Shown: positions 1 through 12,300 of the stretch, piece after piece
Numbering within the stretch: position 1 is the stretch's first letter
Layout of the letters: each line of letters begins with the position of its first letter
NCBI GenBank assembly: GCA_030549775.1
Contig: CM060174.1
Span: 15,239,193-15,303,192 of the forward strand
Length of the DNA stretch: 64,000 nucleotides
Direction of reading: 5' to 3'
Source: Tamarix chinensis
Taxonomy: Eukaryota; Streptophyta; Magnoliopsida; Caryophyllales; Tamaricaceae
The notes under the pieces: generated by a model
What the model saw: only the letters and a program-made list of their open reading frames with translations
Told to the model about the DNA's origin: nothing
Database searches by the model: none
Made by a program: the position numbers and the translations under genes

Positions 1-1240
1 ACTAAGGTGGGAGAGCACAGGGGAGCAATGGTGGTACGCGTCTCCAATAGACTGTGCAGCTGCGTACGGCCATTATGATCTGGTCCGCGAGCTTCTTCAC
101 ATCGATCCCAACCTCCTCATCAAACTCACTTCCTTACGAAGAATCCGTCGTCTCGAGACGGTCTGGGATGATCAATCCCAGTTCAATGATGTGGCCAAAT
201 CCCGGGCATACGTTGCCCGGAACCTGTTATTAGGTTGCGAGTCCAAGGATGGGAGGGAGAAGAAGCAGCAGAAGAAGAAGGCGGCGAAGGAAGATAAGAA
301 TAATTCCCTCATTCGTGCAGGGTACGGCGGTTGGTTCCTTTATACCGCTGCTTCGGCTGGGGATTTAGAATTTGTTAAGGATCTGTTGGAGAGAGACCCG
401 TTTCTTGTTTTCGGCGAAGGTGAGTATGGGATCACCGATATACTTTATGCTGCTGCTAGGAGCAAATGCTGTGAGGTCTTTAGGATTTTGATCGATTTCG
501 CTTTATCGTTGGGGAATGGAGGAGGAAGGGCGGGGGAGGAGGATGGGGGCGGGGATTCTGAGTTTAAGTGGGAGATGATGAATAGAGGGGTTCATGCTGC
601 TGCTAGGGGTGGGAACCTCGTTGTTTTGAAGGAGTTGTTGTCGGATTGTGGTGATGATAATAATGCCGTCTTAGCTTATAGAGATGCTCTTGGTTCTTCT
701 ATTCTTCATGTTGCCTCTGCTAGAGGGCAGGTTGAGGTAAGAACTCTGCACATACAGCTGCATAGTACCATCAATAAGTTTTTTTTTTTTTTTTTTTTTT
801 GAGGTATTCATTATTAATTTCTTGTTGCCCCACAATTTATGAATCTCTTCCCATCAGTTTTAATTAGCGTTCCATCGACTTTCGTCCGATGGTTCTTCAT
901 ATTAATTAGCCATGGATCTCAATTTGCATTTGTTAGTACTTTGTAGTATATAATTTTTCTTTGGGATTTAACTCTCAAATGTCTGTGTTCGGTGCTCGTT
1001 TGGGTAGTAGGGTAAAGTAGAGAGAAAATGGATTTTGGACCAGATCTCGATGGGCCCGTTCTTTTCCATTTTTAATGAGTTCAGATCTATAAATTTTGGA
1101 ACAGACATAGTAAAAAATGAGTTTATATATATATTTAAATGAATCTAAATTTATTAGCTTTAAATTTAGATTCGATCCAAATCTAATTTCATGAATTATT
1201 TTTTAGTCTACTTGTTTCGAAGCCAAATCTAAAATGTAAG

Positions 1241-1284
<44 letters not shown>

Positions 1285-3386
1285 TACTAATATTATATTA
1301 TTTTATAATTTATTAGAAATTTTAATTTATATTTTAGATTTTGTTTCTGAGTATTTATTTTATAAGTAATATATATAATTTTTATTTCAAAAGTATTAAA
1401 ATATTAATTAAAATTTTAAAATAACTATTTTAAAATGTTTAATTTTTCACCCGAAAAATATTTTTTAACAAAAAAATATATATTACGCTATATAGAATGT
1501 AAATAAATTTTTATTTATATATATTATTAAAACTGATAAAAAAAAATAGTTGGTTCTATTAAGAATTCACTTAGGGCTAATTTACCCACTAAATTTAGTA
1601 GATTTAGATTTAAATTTTTGAGATATGATAGATTTAAGTCGGATATAAATTTAAATAATACAAATAGATCCGGATCTAAATCTATAATCCTTCTATTCAT
1701 TGTGATCTCTAAGATTGAGGGAGAGCTTAGAGGGGTAAGAAAATTAGGATCGCATTTCATATTTTCTAATTTTGAACGAATATTATTTTATTATTTTAAG
1801 GTGAAAATAAGTATTTTATTGGAATATGCTTTTATCATTTATAAATATTTGATATCACCTAATTGAAAATAAGATTATATATGCTTTTAAATCTATAAAT
1901 ATTATATATGAATTATTTTTGAAACGTAAGATTATATATGCTTTTAAATCTATAAATATTTGAAAATAAGACACAAAATAGGTGCATCCTCGTCATCAGA
2001 CAGGTTTTATAAATCCTATGAATGTTGTAATCAATGCAGGTAGTGAAGTACCTAATTGCTGCTTATGATATCACCCACTCTGTTGACAACAGAGGGAACA
2101 CAGCTCTACATGTTGCCGCTTACAAAGGTCACCTCCCTGTTGTGGAGGCCTTAGTTACCGCATCTCCTATATTAGCATCAAATAAGAACGATGAAGGCGA
2201 CACGTTTCTTCATATGGCTATATCCGGATTCCGAGCCCCGGGTTTTCACAGAATTGACCAACAGATTGACCTCATGAAGCAGCTAACAAGCGGTAGGATC
2301 ATTGACATGAAACACATCATCAATATCAGGAACAAAGACGGCAGGACCGCTCTTCACGTTTCTGTTGCTGACAACATTCGGTCCGAGGTCGTAGAGCTTC
2401 TGATAAGTGTACCGTCGGTCGATTTGAATGCTCGTGATGTTCATGGCATGACACCTCTTGATCTCCTCAAGGAATGGCCCGAGACTTCTCCTTCTAAGAT
2501 TTTGATCAAGCGGCTGGTTGCTGCCGGCGGTATGGTCTCCGGCCGTCGGGACAACGAGGCTAGGGACGCACATGTGAAGTTGCCGGGTATCGGAGGTACC
2601 AGTCCTGGGTCTTCGTTCAGGGTCCCTGATGCAGAATTGTTCTTGTATGCTGATGATAAGAACAGTGACGATGCCTCTGAAGCTAGCTGTGACCGCGAAA
2701 CAGCAGCAAGTCCAGATTTTGGTTATTGTCCCAGTGAATTAAGTCGCCTTGACTCCTCCGGTAGTAGAGTCAACAGTTCAGACGTTAAGAAATCTAGTCC
2801 TGTCAACAAATTGAAAGTTCTCTTCCAATGGACAAAGGGGAAAGAGAGTAGAACCCTTGGTGCAAAGCTGAAGTTACGGGAAGATGACGACGACGACGAT
2901 GACGGGGGTGATTACGCCTTTGGATTGTACAAGATAACCAAAAGCCTCGACGAGACTCCAACCCCATTGAGACAAAGATTCTCGACTAGCGTCGCCTCTT
3001 CCCTTCCGAACAACAAACGGTTGCTTCCTATGAAGTACGACTTACCGAGCCCAACCACCAAGAAGAAGTTTACTGAGAGCTTAAGCCATGGCGTGATACA
3101 GGCCCTGATGCCAAGGTCTCCTCTTTCGGGCGGCCATTCGCCTTCGAGTCCGTTTTCTAGATCATCGTTTTTTTCTCCCAGCTCGATGGCGAGAAGAGGG
3201 ATTGAGGAGGCGGGCGAGTACTCGGGTGCTGGGATGTCGCGAACTAAGCAGCATCATAGGCAAGGTTCGTTTAGGAAGATGATGATGAATCAGTACTTCT
3301 GTTTTGGAGCTGAAGGCTTAGCAAGTGAAGACTCAATCAACTGTAGACGTCCAAGCAATATTACGAGAAGCACGAGCCATGCTTGA
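1..3386 (+). CDS. Plant ankyrin-repeat protein, two exons (1-736, 2040-3386), 5' end outside window
   Basis: Exon 1 is open from the window edge (codons start at base 2: L-R-W-E-S-T-G-E-Q-W-W-Y) to base 736. The donor is GAG|GTAAGA at 737 and the acceptor TGCAG|GTAGTG ends at 2039, both phase 0, so the protein reads QVE-VVKYL across the junction. Exon 2 ends with TGA at 3384-3386. About 693 residues are visible. Ankyrin-type helices occur at roughly residues 10-35, 110-136, 143-168, 191-212 and 229-251, then four more in exon 2 (GNTALHVAAYKGHLPVVEAL, GDTFLHMAISG, DGRTALHVSVADN, HGMTPLDLL). The C-terminal ~270 residues are Ser-rich and low-complexity, with an Asp run near base 2885; I see no membrane segment. 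From memory, close plant relatives start only a few residues before the visible sequence. Molecular function is not known to me; ankyrin repeats usually bind proteins. The GTG at 191 is an internal codon, not a start. Confidence 0.93.
737..2039 (+). other. Intron of the ankyrin-repeat gene
   Basis: GT at 737-738 and AG at 2038-2039 bound a 1303-base AT-rich intron. It contains a run of 22 T at 779-800, a TA microsatellite at 1243-1282, and a near-exact 33-base direct duplication (1870-1902 and 1927-1960) about 57 bases apart. A small open frame on each strand near 1527-1866 is by-chance AT-rich sequence. I saw no transposon ends inside it. Confidence 0.9.
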
Positions 3387-3540
3387 TTTTTAGGCTGCTT
3401 TGATTGTTTGATCGAACAATGTAATTTATGCGTGGCCGCAAATGCACATAGTAACTGGATCGTTGATCCCTGGTTTTGAAACAACCCGCCTAGCCATTTC
3501 AATAGAAAAATATCCGTGAAAAAAGTGCTATTGAAAACAA

Positions 3541-3546
3541 AATAAA
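3541..3546 (+). terminator. Candidate poly(A) signal of the ankyrin-repeat gene
   Basis: AATAAA lies 155 bases after the TGA stop, in an A-rich stretch. This is a reasonable 3' UTR length for a plant mRNA. Plant poly(A) signals are loose, so the actual cleavage site cannot be set from sequence alone. Confidence 0.5.
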
Positions 3547-6389
3547 AAGAGGTCTCGGATAACAATGGATTGGCTATTAAAGAATTTAGTTGATATTTTA
3601 AAATGATTTATAGTTCAATGTTATTTAGTTATACCTATATTAAAAACATATTTTTACTGAACAAGAATTAAAATAAAATGATATTTCTTACAAATTTGAA
3701 AAATTATTCGTTAATACACAAATTTACGAATGAACAATGTAAATGTTGTGTCACCCACGAATTCTGATTCCATTTATACTCTTTAATTTTTAAAATAAAA
3801 GTTGAAATTAATAGAATCGAGATTAAGGTTTCTCCCAACTCTTTTCACGATTTTATTTTCATAATGCCATCCAAGCCACTTTTAACTATGAATTCCTTTT
3901 CAGACTTTGTTATATTCATTATGTGTCTTGCTATAATTTTTTTTTGTTAAAACAAAATGGATGGTTTTAACAATAAATATATATTTTTGACTAGCGCTTA
4001 AACACACCTTTATAGTAATTTCATCTTCCAAATATATTTTTAGCTTACATAAATTTTCAAAGTTATATAAAATATGTCTCCAATGGCATTTTTGGATTAT
4101 AAAATAATAAAAATACCAATGCAGCAAGTTTGGTACATATCTAACTATTTCTTATATATTTTATCCTTTAAATTAAAATTTGAACATTTTAGCTTAAAAA
4201 TACATTTTATGCTTATAAAAATCTGGTATTTTGAAGGTTTTCCTAAATTTGTGTATTTTTAAATTTATTTTAGTAAACACCCATTTAATTGAATTTACTT
4301 CAAGTCAACAGATACGCATTTAGAGTAGCTGGCGCCGGTGCCCTAGCGTACTATTTGCCTACCTAAGTCTGATGGGGGCTTAGGCCTTAGACACCAGGCT
4401 TGCTGGAACTAGACCTAGGAAAATGTAGAGTGGCCATTATGCTCAACTCTACCTAATTACAGTCTGAAATGATTTGACGTATAAAATTTTTGGCATGAGT
4501 TGACCTTTTATTTAATGACTTGTCTATAAGAATTTTTCTACCTGTTATTTTTTAATTCATCTTAGTCAATAATGTATATATATATATATTAAAACTAAAT
4601 AGTAATTTGATAAATATTATAAACCTCATATAAACTAGTCCACTTGGTTACTATTTAAAATGAGAATTTAACAAATTAAAATAAAATATTACACAAACGT
4701 AATAAATAAAAATAAGGGAGTATTAAAGTTAGTATATATAGTGATCATTTTAATTTTAAGTATTTTTTTTACTAGTAAATGTATTGAAAAAAATAATTAA
4801 CTAAAAAATAAATATATAAATTAATAAAAAATGTTAAGGCCCATATTCAATCGGATCCATCATTAGCCTAGTCCCTCTTCCATATCCTATCTGACTACAT
4901 ATCACCCTTACACTTTTATCCAATAATTTATAGCAATACTTTTACGTTTAAAATGATTTGTATAAATATTTTGTTTAGATAACATTTTATAATTTTCTCT
5001 AATTTTGTCCAAAATTTGACGACATATGATCATATTCCTTCATATGGCTTAATTAAATTAAATTATACGTTATGCTTGTTATTATGTGTTTAAATTTTAT
5101 TGCTATTATTCTACACACACACACACACAAATTTGTAATTATGGTTGCAGATCTAAATATTTGTTGAATATTCTTACATGAAATGTAGTTTTAGTCAATA
5201 AACTATTTTTGATATGTGTAGCTTATTTACATATGTTCACTAATAAAGAATTTATTTTTAAGGGTGCAAAAGACTTGTATCTCCTAAAATGATAAAGTGA
5301 ATCATCGAAGCATCAATCGATCTTCAAGTGGACCAAATTGATAAAGAAGTTATTATATTTATTGTGTATGTTTATGACATTATTTCGAGCGATGTGGTGT
5401 AAGTTTACTAGACTTTTAAACAATTTTTAACATCAATTAGATTATACATGGTGTTTGTTGGTGTATGAGTTTTTAGTGGAAGAAGGATTAAATGCATTTA
5501 AGAAAAGTAATGCAAAATCAGAATTCCGCTTGTATGGATGTACTCATATCTTTAAGATAATAAACCCAAAATGAATTTTTGTAAATATTTACTTATTTAT
5601 GGATTTAACAATGTGTCAGGTTCAGGTTATTGATCATTTATCATTTTGTAATCCTTCATCGGATATGAAGTTATGGCCACAAATTAAAAATTATAAGAAG
5701 AGTAAACTTTATAAATAATAGAGGCATTGCAAAAGAGGGAGGATTTTGAATAAAGGGTTAGTTTGGTAAAAATTCAATGTATTTTATTTAATATAATGTT
5801 CACAAAACTTAGATAGTGTTATGACATACTTGTAGGTTATTGTTCATCTAAAGCCAACTAAACAAGAGATGAACAACCCAATTGTGAATGAAGTGTATTC
5901 ATAAAATTTTGTTTCAAATTCATCATCAACATTGGTATGATATATTTTTAGATACACTAATGTACATTTTAGTAACAGATTTTCTCTCTATACATAAGTG
6001 ATAAAATATTTTACTATATTCATTGTATTCTCAATATTACACTACATTTCCTGACTAAAAATTGAAATATGAAGAACTACAATGTGAATATAATTTGTCA
6101 CAAGAAGCACACAGTGTATGCTTAAGATAACACAATGTTGGCATAAGTTTTGAGGCTAAAATATCTATTCCCATCCCATTTAATGAAGTCCATCGTGGAA
6201 ATGAAAGTTTTATATACAGGATTATTGGCTATGTTTGTATATATTTTTACCAACTTGATAGCTATATAATTCAATCAATGAATAATTGGCTACAATATTC
6301 TAATAATAGGTAAGTGATGTTGTGAAGTAACAATGTCATGAATAAAATCCCAAAATGTATACTTTTTTGTTTGTTATATTGGTTGTTGA
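3547..6389. other. AT-rich intergenic region, no gene recognised
   Basis: Very AT-rich, with stop codons in all frames. A short more GC-rich island near 4320-4430 (GGCGCCGGTGCCC, CTTAGGCCTTAGACACC) looks like a worn repeat fragment of unknown family. A short CA microsatellite lies at about 5112-5129 and a TA run at about 4575-4588. Bases 5250-6389 could belong to the Mutator-like element seen on the far side of the gypsy insertion, but I found no protein match to prove it. Confidence 0.6.
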
Positions 6390-7909
6390 AGTAACACCTT
6401 TATTATTTACTACTGAAAAATATCATTTTTAAATATTGCAGAAGCAGAAAAATACTAAATACACTTAGAAAAAAAAGGGTGATACCGCTGTACCTAAAAT
6501 AGGGTAGGCATCAGCCGTTCGCTCCATGTTAGATACAAGGATAAAAAAACTAAACAAATCAGAACAAAAGTAGAGTACTCAAGAAATACGATATATAGAT
6601 AGTAGAGAAAATATTTACAAAATAGGACCTTGATGATCCCTAAATATCCACATACATGAAAGGGAATTAAACTGAAATATAAAATTATAATGATATAAAA
6701 AAGTGGTAGGGCGTAGCCCCAAACTCTGGTCCATCAAGGATTAATTAATAGACTCTAGATGTCCAAGCTCTCAATACCCAAGCCCAAAACAAGGCATGCC
6801 CACTACCGGCCAACTCTAAAAACCTACAAAAGGTCCTCTACTTGTGGGAATGAATAAGTGATCGAACAAACTGACACATTAGTACACTTTATACTGAGTG
6901 TGTTAAGTTACCTCCTCAACGGGATTCACAAGCATATAAGATCCTAGCATAATGTGGAGATCATACTAAACATATATCATGCTTATGCCATACAATTAGA
7001 TATACATTCTCCATCATGTTCATATAATGCATCAGGACTTCATACTATACATAGTCCAGACAAATCAAGACTCATCATGCTTATCAACATAACATGAACA
7101 ACATGGATAGCAACATACAATTTAATAAGTAGGTCATTCAAACAACTTATTAGGGCCTCTACCATCTATTCACATAATTTTCCATTGGATTTATTTCCTG
7201 ATCTTGCATAATTCATTAGGTTGTTTATTTATAAGCCACTACTTCTCTTTCCCTTTTATTTCCCTTTTTTTATCCACATTTTCATCCTTATTCTTATTCT
7301 TATCGAGCGATGGACTATGTAACACCCAATGGTCACACATAACATGAAAGCCTATTCAACCTAGAGGATATAAATTCCAACTAGTGCCAAGTAACCACCA
7401 ATGGGCATAAAATTTGGTCGAAGCTAATTGTTACACCCCCAAAAATCATACTTGAAAATTTTCAATTGTTTTAGGAAAATCACACAACAAAAAAAGGGGT
7501 ATTGCCGCTGTGATTAGTATAAGTTTGGCCTCTAGTCAGCCTCATACTCATCATAAGGTGAAAAGAATAAACACAAATATAGAACCATAATAGAAAATGA
7601 TTAAAAACACGAAGGATTCTATCATTAAATTACATAAAATGCTAAATAATGTAAGAGTCAAAGTTATTACAACAAAGAAATGAAATATAAAGTAGGATCC
7701 CACTATGGGGGAATAAAAACATAAAGTACAAAAGGAAAATAGCCTATAATACACCTTCTCCGGTCCTGACCCCAGGACACCAAGGCATCACTTTTCCCCG
7801 ACCAGATCATTATAAGTAACAAAGTCCTTTAAGGCCTCATCGCCTCCCTGCACAAACTCAGGAGGGGTCACTGCTCATGGAAATGAGAAAAACCTATCAT
7901 AAGAGTGAT

Positions 7910-7928
7910 CAATACACTACGTATTGAG
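7910..7928 (-). repeat. Conserved palindrome, LTR A1 (one mismatch)
   Basis: TCAATACA-CTA-CGTATTGA. Both arms changed in step (G:C to A:T at the fourth position), so pairing is kept there; a single mismatch lies next to the loop. Confidence 0.7.
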
Positions 7929-8087
7929 TAAGGTAACAATATAATCAAAATAGGGCATAACAACACTGAATATAGATATAAGCATATAGTGCGTTTAGTT
8001 AAATCATTTACCCCTATCGGAGTTTAGGCCATTACTACTATATTTATACACCTCTGGAATTATATCCACATAGGTACAGGAACCCCA

Positions 8088-8250
8088 CTATTATGACCGG
8101 TGGACCAGAAATAAATACCCCAAGGTTGAACACGCCTGACCACTATTATAACCGAAGGACCGGTAAACATATACAACCTTAGGGTAAAATGCACCTAGCC
8201 ACTATTATAACTGGCGGACTGGTAAATATCGTACATCCATTTCCGACCCA
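8088..8250 (-). repeat. CCGGTGG-core subrepeats, LTR A1, first cluster
   Basis: Three units (CCACTATTATGACCGGTGG, CCACTATTATAACCGAAGG, CCACTATTATAACTGGCGG). A2 inserted just after them; two more units continue at 20371-20466. Confidence 0.8.
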
Positions 8251-8355
8251 TGTGGTTATAACACCCCCAAATTTACTATTAAAAAATTTTGTTTAATTAA
8301 AAGGGTTTAGCGGAAGCGAAAGGATAAAACCGTAAACTCGGGGGCATTACTACCA

Positions 8356-8401
8356 CACTTAGTACCGGATCGGTTCACTCCTACCGTTCCAGTACTAAGT
8401 G
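8356..8401 (-). repeat. Terminal hairpin, LTR A2
   Basis: Perfect 10-base arms CACTTAGTAC and GTACTAAGTG around a 26-base loop holding CGGTTC and ACCGTT. It lies about 100 bases from the PBS-side end of the LTR. Confidence 0.75.
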
Positions 8402-8748
8402 ATAAGGCTAAATAAAGTTAACATTAAACACGAATGATTAATAAAACACAAGTCATACAGAAATCAGAGTGCGATTTAGGATTACAAACCCAAGAGGACG
8501 TGACTAGAGTTTTTCAAAACATAAAGCATAGTACGAAACCACAACTAAAATATGATAATACAAGGTTCAATGAAAGAAACAGAGTTCAGCCGAGTCGCTC
8601 TCGATCCCCAAGTCAGGTATAGGCTCAACGCTCAGCCCCACCTGATGTCTCATAGGTGTCGTAGGCATCGAAGACATCATCCCCTACCTGCACAAGCTCA
8701 GATGGGTCTTCTGCTCGTGGGAATGAGCAGCACCCATGAAATGGGTGA

Positions 8749-8767
8749 TCAGTACGCTACGTACTGA
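8749..8767 (-). repeat. Conserved palindrome, LTR A2
   Basis: TCAGTACG-CTA-CGTACTGA; arms identical to B and C, loop complementary as expected for the other strand. Confidence 0.8.
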
Positions 8768-8954
8768 GTAAAGTAATAGACGCACTAAGGCCAATATACA
8801 CAGAGATACATGACATAGCAGACATGGCATGATTACGTAGATAGCATGCAATAACACAGATAAACAATACCGATTATGAACCAGATAACTTTTTCATTTG
8901 ATCTTTGATAATTATAATCGATTCACATCTTAGTCTTTATCAACCCATGTGAGT

Positions 8955-9092
8955 GCGGGAATCTCACTATTATAGCCAGTGGAACGGTCACAAGGGTCAT
9001 GCCCTGCCACTATTTTAGTCGGTGGATCGGTCACGAGGGTAACATACCCTGCCACTATTATTTGCCGGTGGACCGGTCTGGCCCCGACTCAC
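8955..9092 (-). repeat. CCGGTGG-core subrepeats, LTR A2, cluster nearer the PBS end
   Basis: Three CCACTATTATAGCC-AGTGGAACGGTC-like units, on the left side of the LINE insertion. The second cluster of A2 is on the other side of the LINE (16417-16535). Confidence 0.85.
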
Positions 9093-9318
9093 AAGGTGCT
9101 CCACTGTAAATATTCATATTTTCCCTATGCCTTATCATTATTGTGATTGGTTTGTTGAGCACGGAATCCCCCTGGAATTGATGGTAAATATATATCAAAA
9201 ATGATTACTGTACAAGTTCACAGGGCATACCCTGGATAGTAGGCCCCTACAAAAAAAAATCTAGTTACAAGGCACCTTAGGTAACAATAGCACCCTAGGG
9301 GTACAACCTGACCATGTC

Positions 9319-12300
9319 TTACATACCTTCCCTAAGGTCCCTGTCAAAAAATAGGGCACTATACACAAATTTCTGGACTTGTACAATAATACTCTTAGTG
9401 TCTAGAGGTTTACATTCAAATAAGGCATAGTTCCTGCCCTTCCAGATTAAGTATACTGCTGCTGCTACTGCCAGGGCTCTAGCCCTCCATATGGAATGGT
9501 GCTTGGAGGAGTTTCTTTGCAGGATTCTCATGGCACTAAAGAGGTTAGTTGATCCTCTATTGATGCCAAGCCACTGCCTGAGAGGTTGCCAAATACTCTT
9601 GGACATTTCACAATCAAAAAACAAATGTTGATGTGATTCCATAACACTGTGACACAGCAGGCACTCCTTGGGCTCATCCACAAACCTCATTCTATCTCTG
9701 GTATAGAGTCTTCTGCAGAGACTTAGCCACAGCAGAAATGAGTATCTCTTGGTTTTGTTCAGTACCCACACCACTTTGTGAGGCTTCCACTTTGGTCCTT
9801 TAGCTCTGAAAAAATTGTAGGCTAGCTGGGTTGAGTATCTTCCATTCACAATCCAGGATTTGACAAGTTCCAGTGCTTGAGCCCCTGTGCCTTGAGCTGC
9901 AATCAGTGCCTCAAACAACTTGCTCAGCTTTTTCACAAAATATGAGGTCTCATGCCTTGGTGTAAAGGACTCCAGGTTTCTGCCTTGCAGGTAATGGGTG
10001 TGGATCCATTTGGTCCACAGGGTCTCCTTTTCATCCTGCAGAAACCAAATGTATTTACACAAAAAAGCAGAGTTTCAGGCTGAGAGGTTTTTCACCCCAA
10101 GGCCTCCCTCCCCTTTTGGGAGGCAAACCCTTGACCAGGCTACAGGAGGTGGTTTACCCTGCCATAAAAAATTCCTGCAGAGGGTAATGATTCTGTTAAG
10201 CACAATGCCAGGAATTGCAAAGATAGACAGCCAAAATCCAACCATGCCCTGGATGATGGAGTTGATGACCTCAAGCTTGCCTGCAAAAGAGAGGGAATTA
10301 GCCCTCCATAACTTCAACTGATCACAGAGGCAGTTGGTGAACTGCTCATAGTCTATTGCTCTGAGTTTGTGATGAGTTCATATTTTGACACATTTTATAC
10401 CCTTATAATCTTAGTTTTTGGTAGTTTATTTAGCTAATATAGGGAAATAATTATTGTTTTATGCTTAAGTGGTAAAAATTGCATAAATTTTATTATTTGA
10501 GCTAAAATGATATAAATTAAGTAAATTTAGAATAAAATATTATTTATTAATATTTATTAAATTTTATTTTGCAGGTTTTGTTTTAAATAAATAAAAAAAA
10601 AACCTTTGGACCAACGGCCGAAGGCCGAAGGCCCAAAGGCCAGGGAACGAAGCAGCATCGTCGAACCAAACGAGCCGCACGGACTCAACGAAGAAAAGTC
10701 AGCGTAGGGCTGACGTGGAAAGAAGAAAAAAAAGAATAAAAACGGAGACACAGGGCAGAGAGCGGGGCGGCAAAAGCAGAGCCTTCCGAGGCTCTGTGGT
10801 GTGCGACAGAGAGGAGAGCATTAATTAGGTGGCAGAGCCGCAGGTCAGAGACAAAGGCAGGAGAGAGACGCAGGGCGCGTCTGGAGGAGAGCCTTCTCAG
10901 GCTCGGAAGTGAGCGGCAGAGAGGCTCGTAAGGGAAAAAGTAGAGCGGCAGAGGCACGGACGACGCACGGAAGAGGACACGTTGCACGGACTTCGAGGCA
11001 GCGCAGCAGCCCTGTCAGCACCATCAGCCGCCGGCCAGAAAAAGAAAAAGAAAAAGAATTTGGCACGGAAATTTAAGGCAAACAAGGAAGAAAATTAGAG
11101 AAGAATTTATACCGGTAGAATTTATTTCAGATAAAATTAATTTTTATCTGAATAAATTCTTGATCTTTTATTTAAAATTAATTCCGGTTATTTCTTTCTC
11201 TTATTTTTAATTTATATTTTAGATATATATTTCTGTGTAATTAATTCTTTAATTATGAGTGGCTGATTATTTATTGTTAGGGAATGAATTGAAACCCTGG
11301 ATTAGAATTTAAATTATAATTTTATTTTCTTTGTTTCGTGAGAATGTTTCTTGACTCTATATTAATTGCTATCGTTTATATATATAATTCTGTCAAGTGT
11401 AGTTTATTTGGTGCATGCCTTGTTCTGGTTCCTCATAAGTGACAGTATGTAGGATTATTTGCCTGCGAGGTGGCCATCTAAATATACTAGAATTTATGTG
11501 TATAAATTGCAGCTAGGTTAGATAGCAATTCACCTAATCGTTTTGTGATTCTAACCGAAGTGGTAAAACGTTTCGATACGTGTGGGTCAAGGATAGGAAA
11601 TACAGCTAGACATACGTTTTGTACTAGTCTGGGTACTTAGATTGACAGCCTTCCACTTACACTTAATGCATTAAATCTAGTTAAATATAGGAGCCGCATG
11701 TTGCTGCTATACTGCTAGTATTTAATAGGGTTAATATAGGCACGTGGTCGTATTAATTAATTAAGGGAAGTAATATAAGGTGTATAGACCTGCTTTTGGT
11801 GTGCAACTTGGTCGATCTCTTTCTCACGATTAAAATTGACTTAGAAATATATATTATATTTTCAACCTAATCTAGTGGTGGATTTTTATTTCCCTAACAT
11901 ATTTCTCCTATCTGCTAGTTTCCCATTATTTTCCATTATTTTCATTATTAGTTTATTTTATTTCATTTACTCCTTTTATTATTATTGATAAACCCCCATT
12001 AGTATTTTTATTTATTTATTGAATTTGTGTTATTTAGGATTTTTATTTTTAGTTTTAGTTTAAGCTAGTTAATTAGAGGTGAGCCCTCTCAATCCCCAGC
12101 TAGAACGATACCCTTATTTACCAGTGCTACAATTGACAACAAGAGGGTTTAAATTGCGTGCCGGCTACGGTCGCACCAGTTTGCAGGGATTTAAGGGGAC
12201 TCCCAGGTATCTAAATGGGAAGTCTCCTCTGGGCATCCTAGTTAGGGCCAAAATCTACTGCTGAAGGTGAGGCTTTATCCCAGCCATATACACCTGTGAT

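Noticed and set aside
191..802. Open frame taken as a separate 203-residue protein starting at GTG 191
   Set aside because: The frame is open to the window edge and the 3' end reads past a consensus donor into poly-T intron sequence. It is exon 1 of the ankyrin-repeat gene.
2283..2573. Minus-strand frame inside ankyrin exon 2
   Set aside because: Shadow of the real exon; no domain.
4320..4435. tRNA or small RNA gene in the GC-richer island
   Set aside because: No cloverleaf, no A/B box pair that I could identify; looks like a repeat fragment.
10557..11085. Several minus-strand Phe/Leu/Ser-rich frames in the GC-rich part of the solo LTR
   Set aside because: Overlapping frames with no shared domain; inside a solo LTR.
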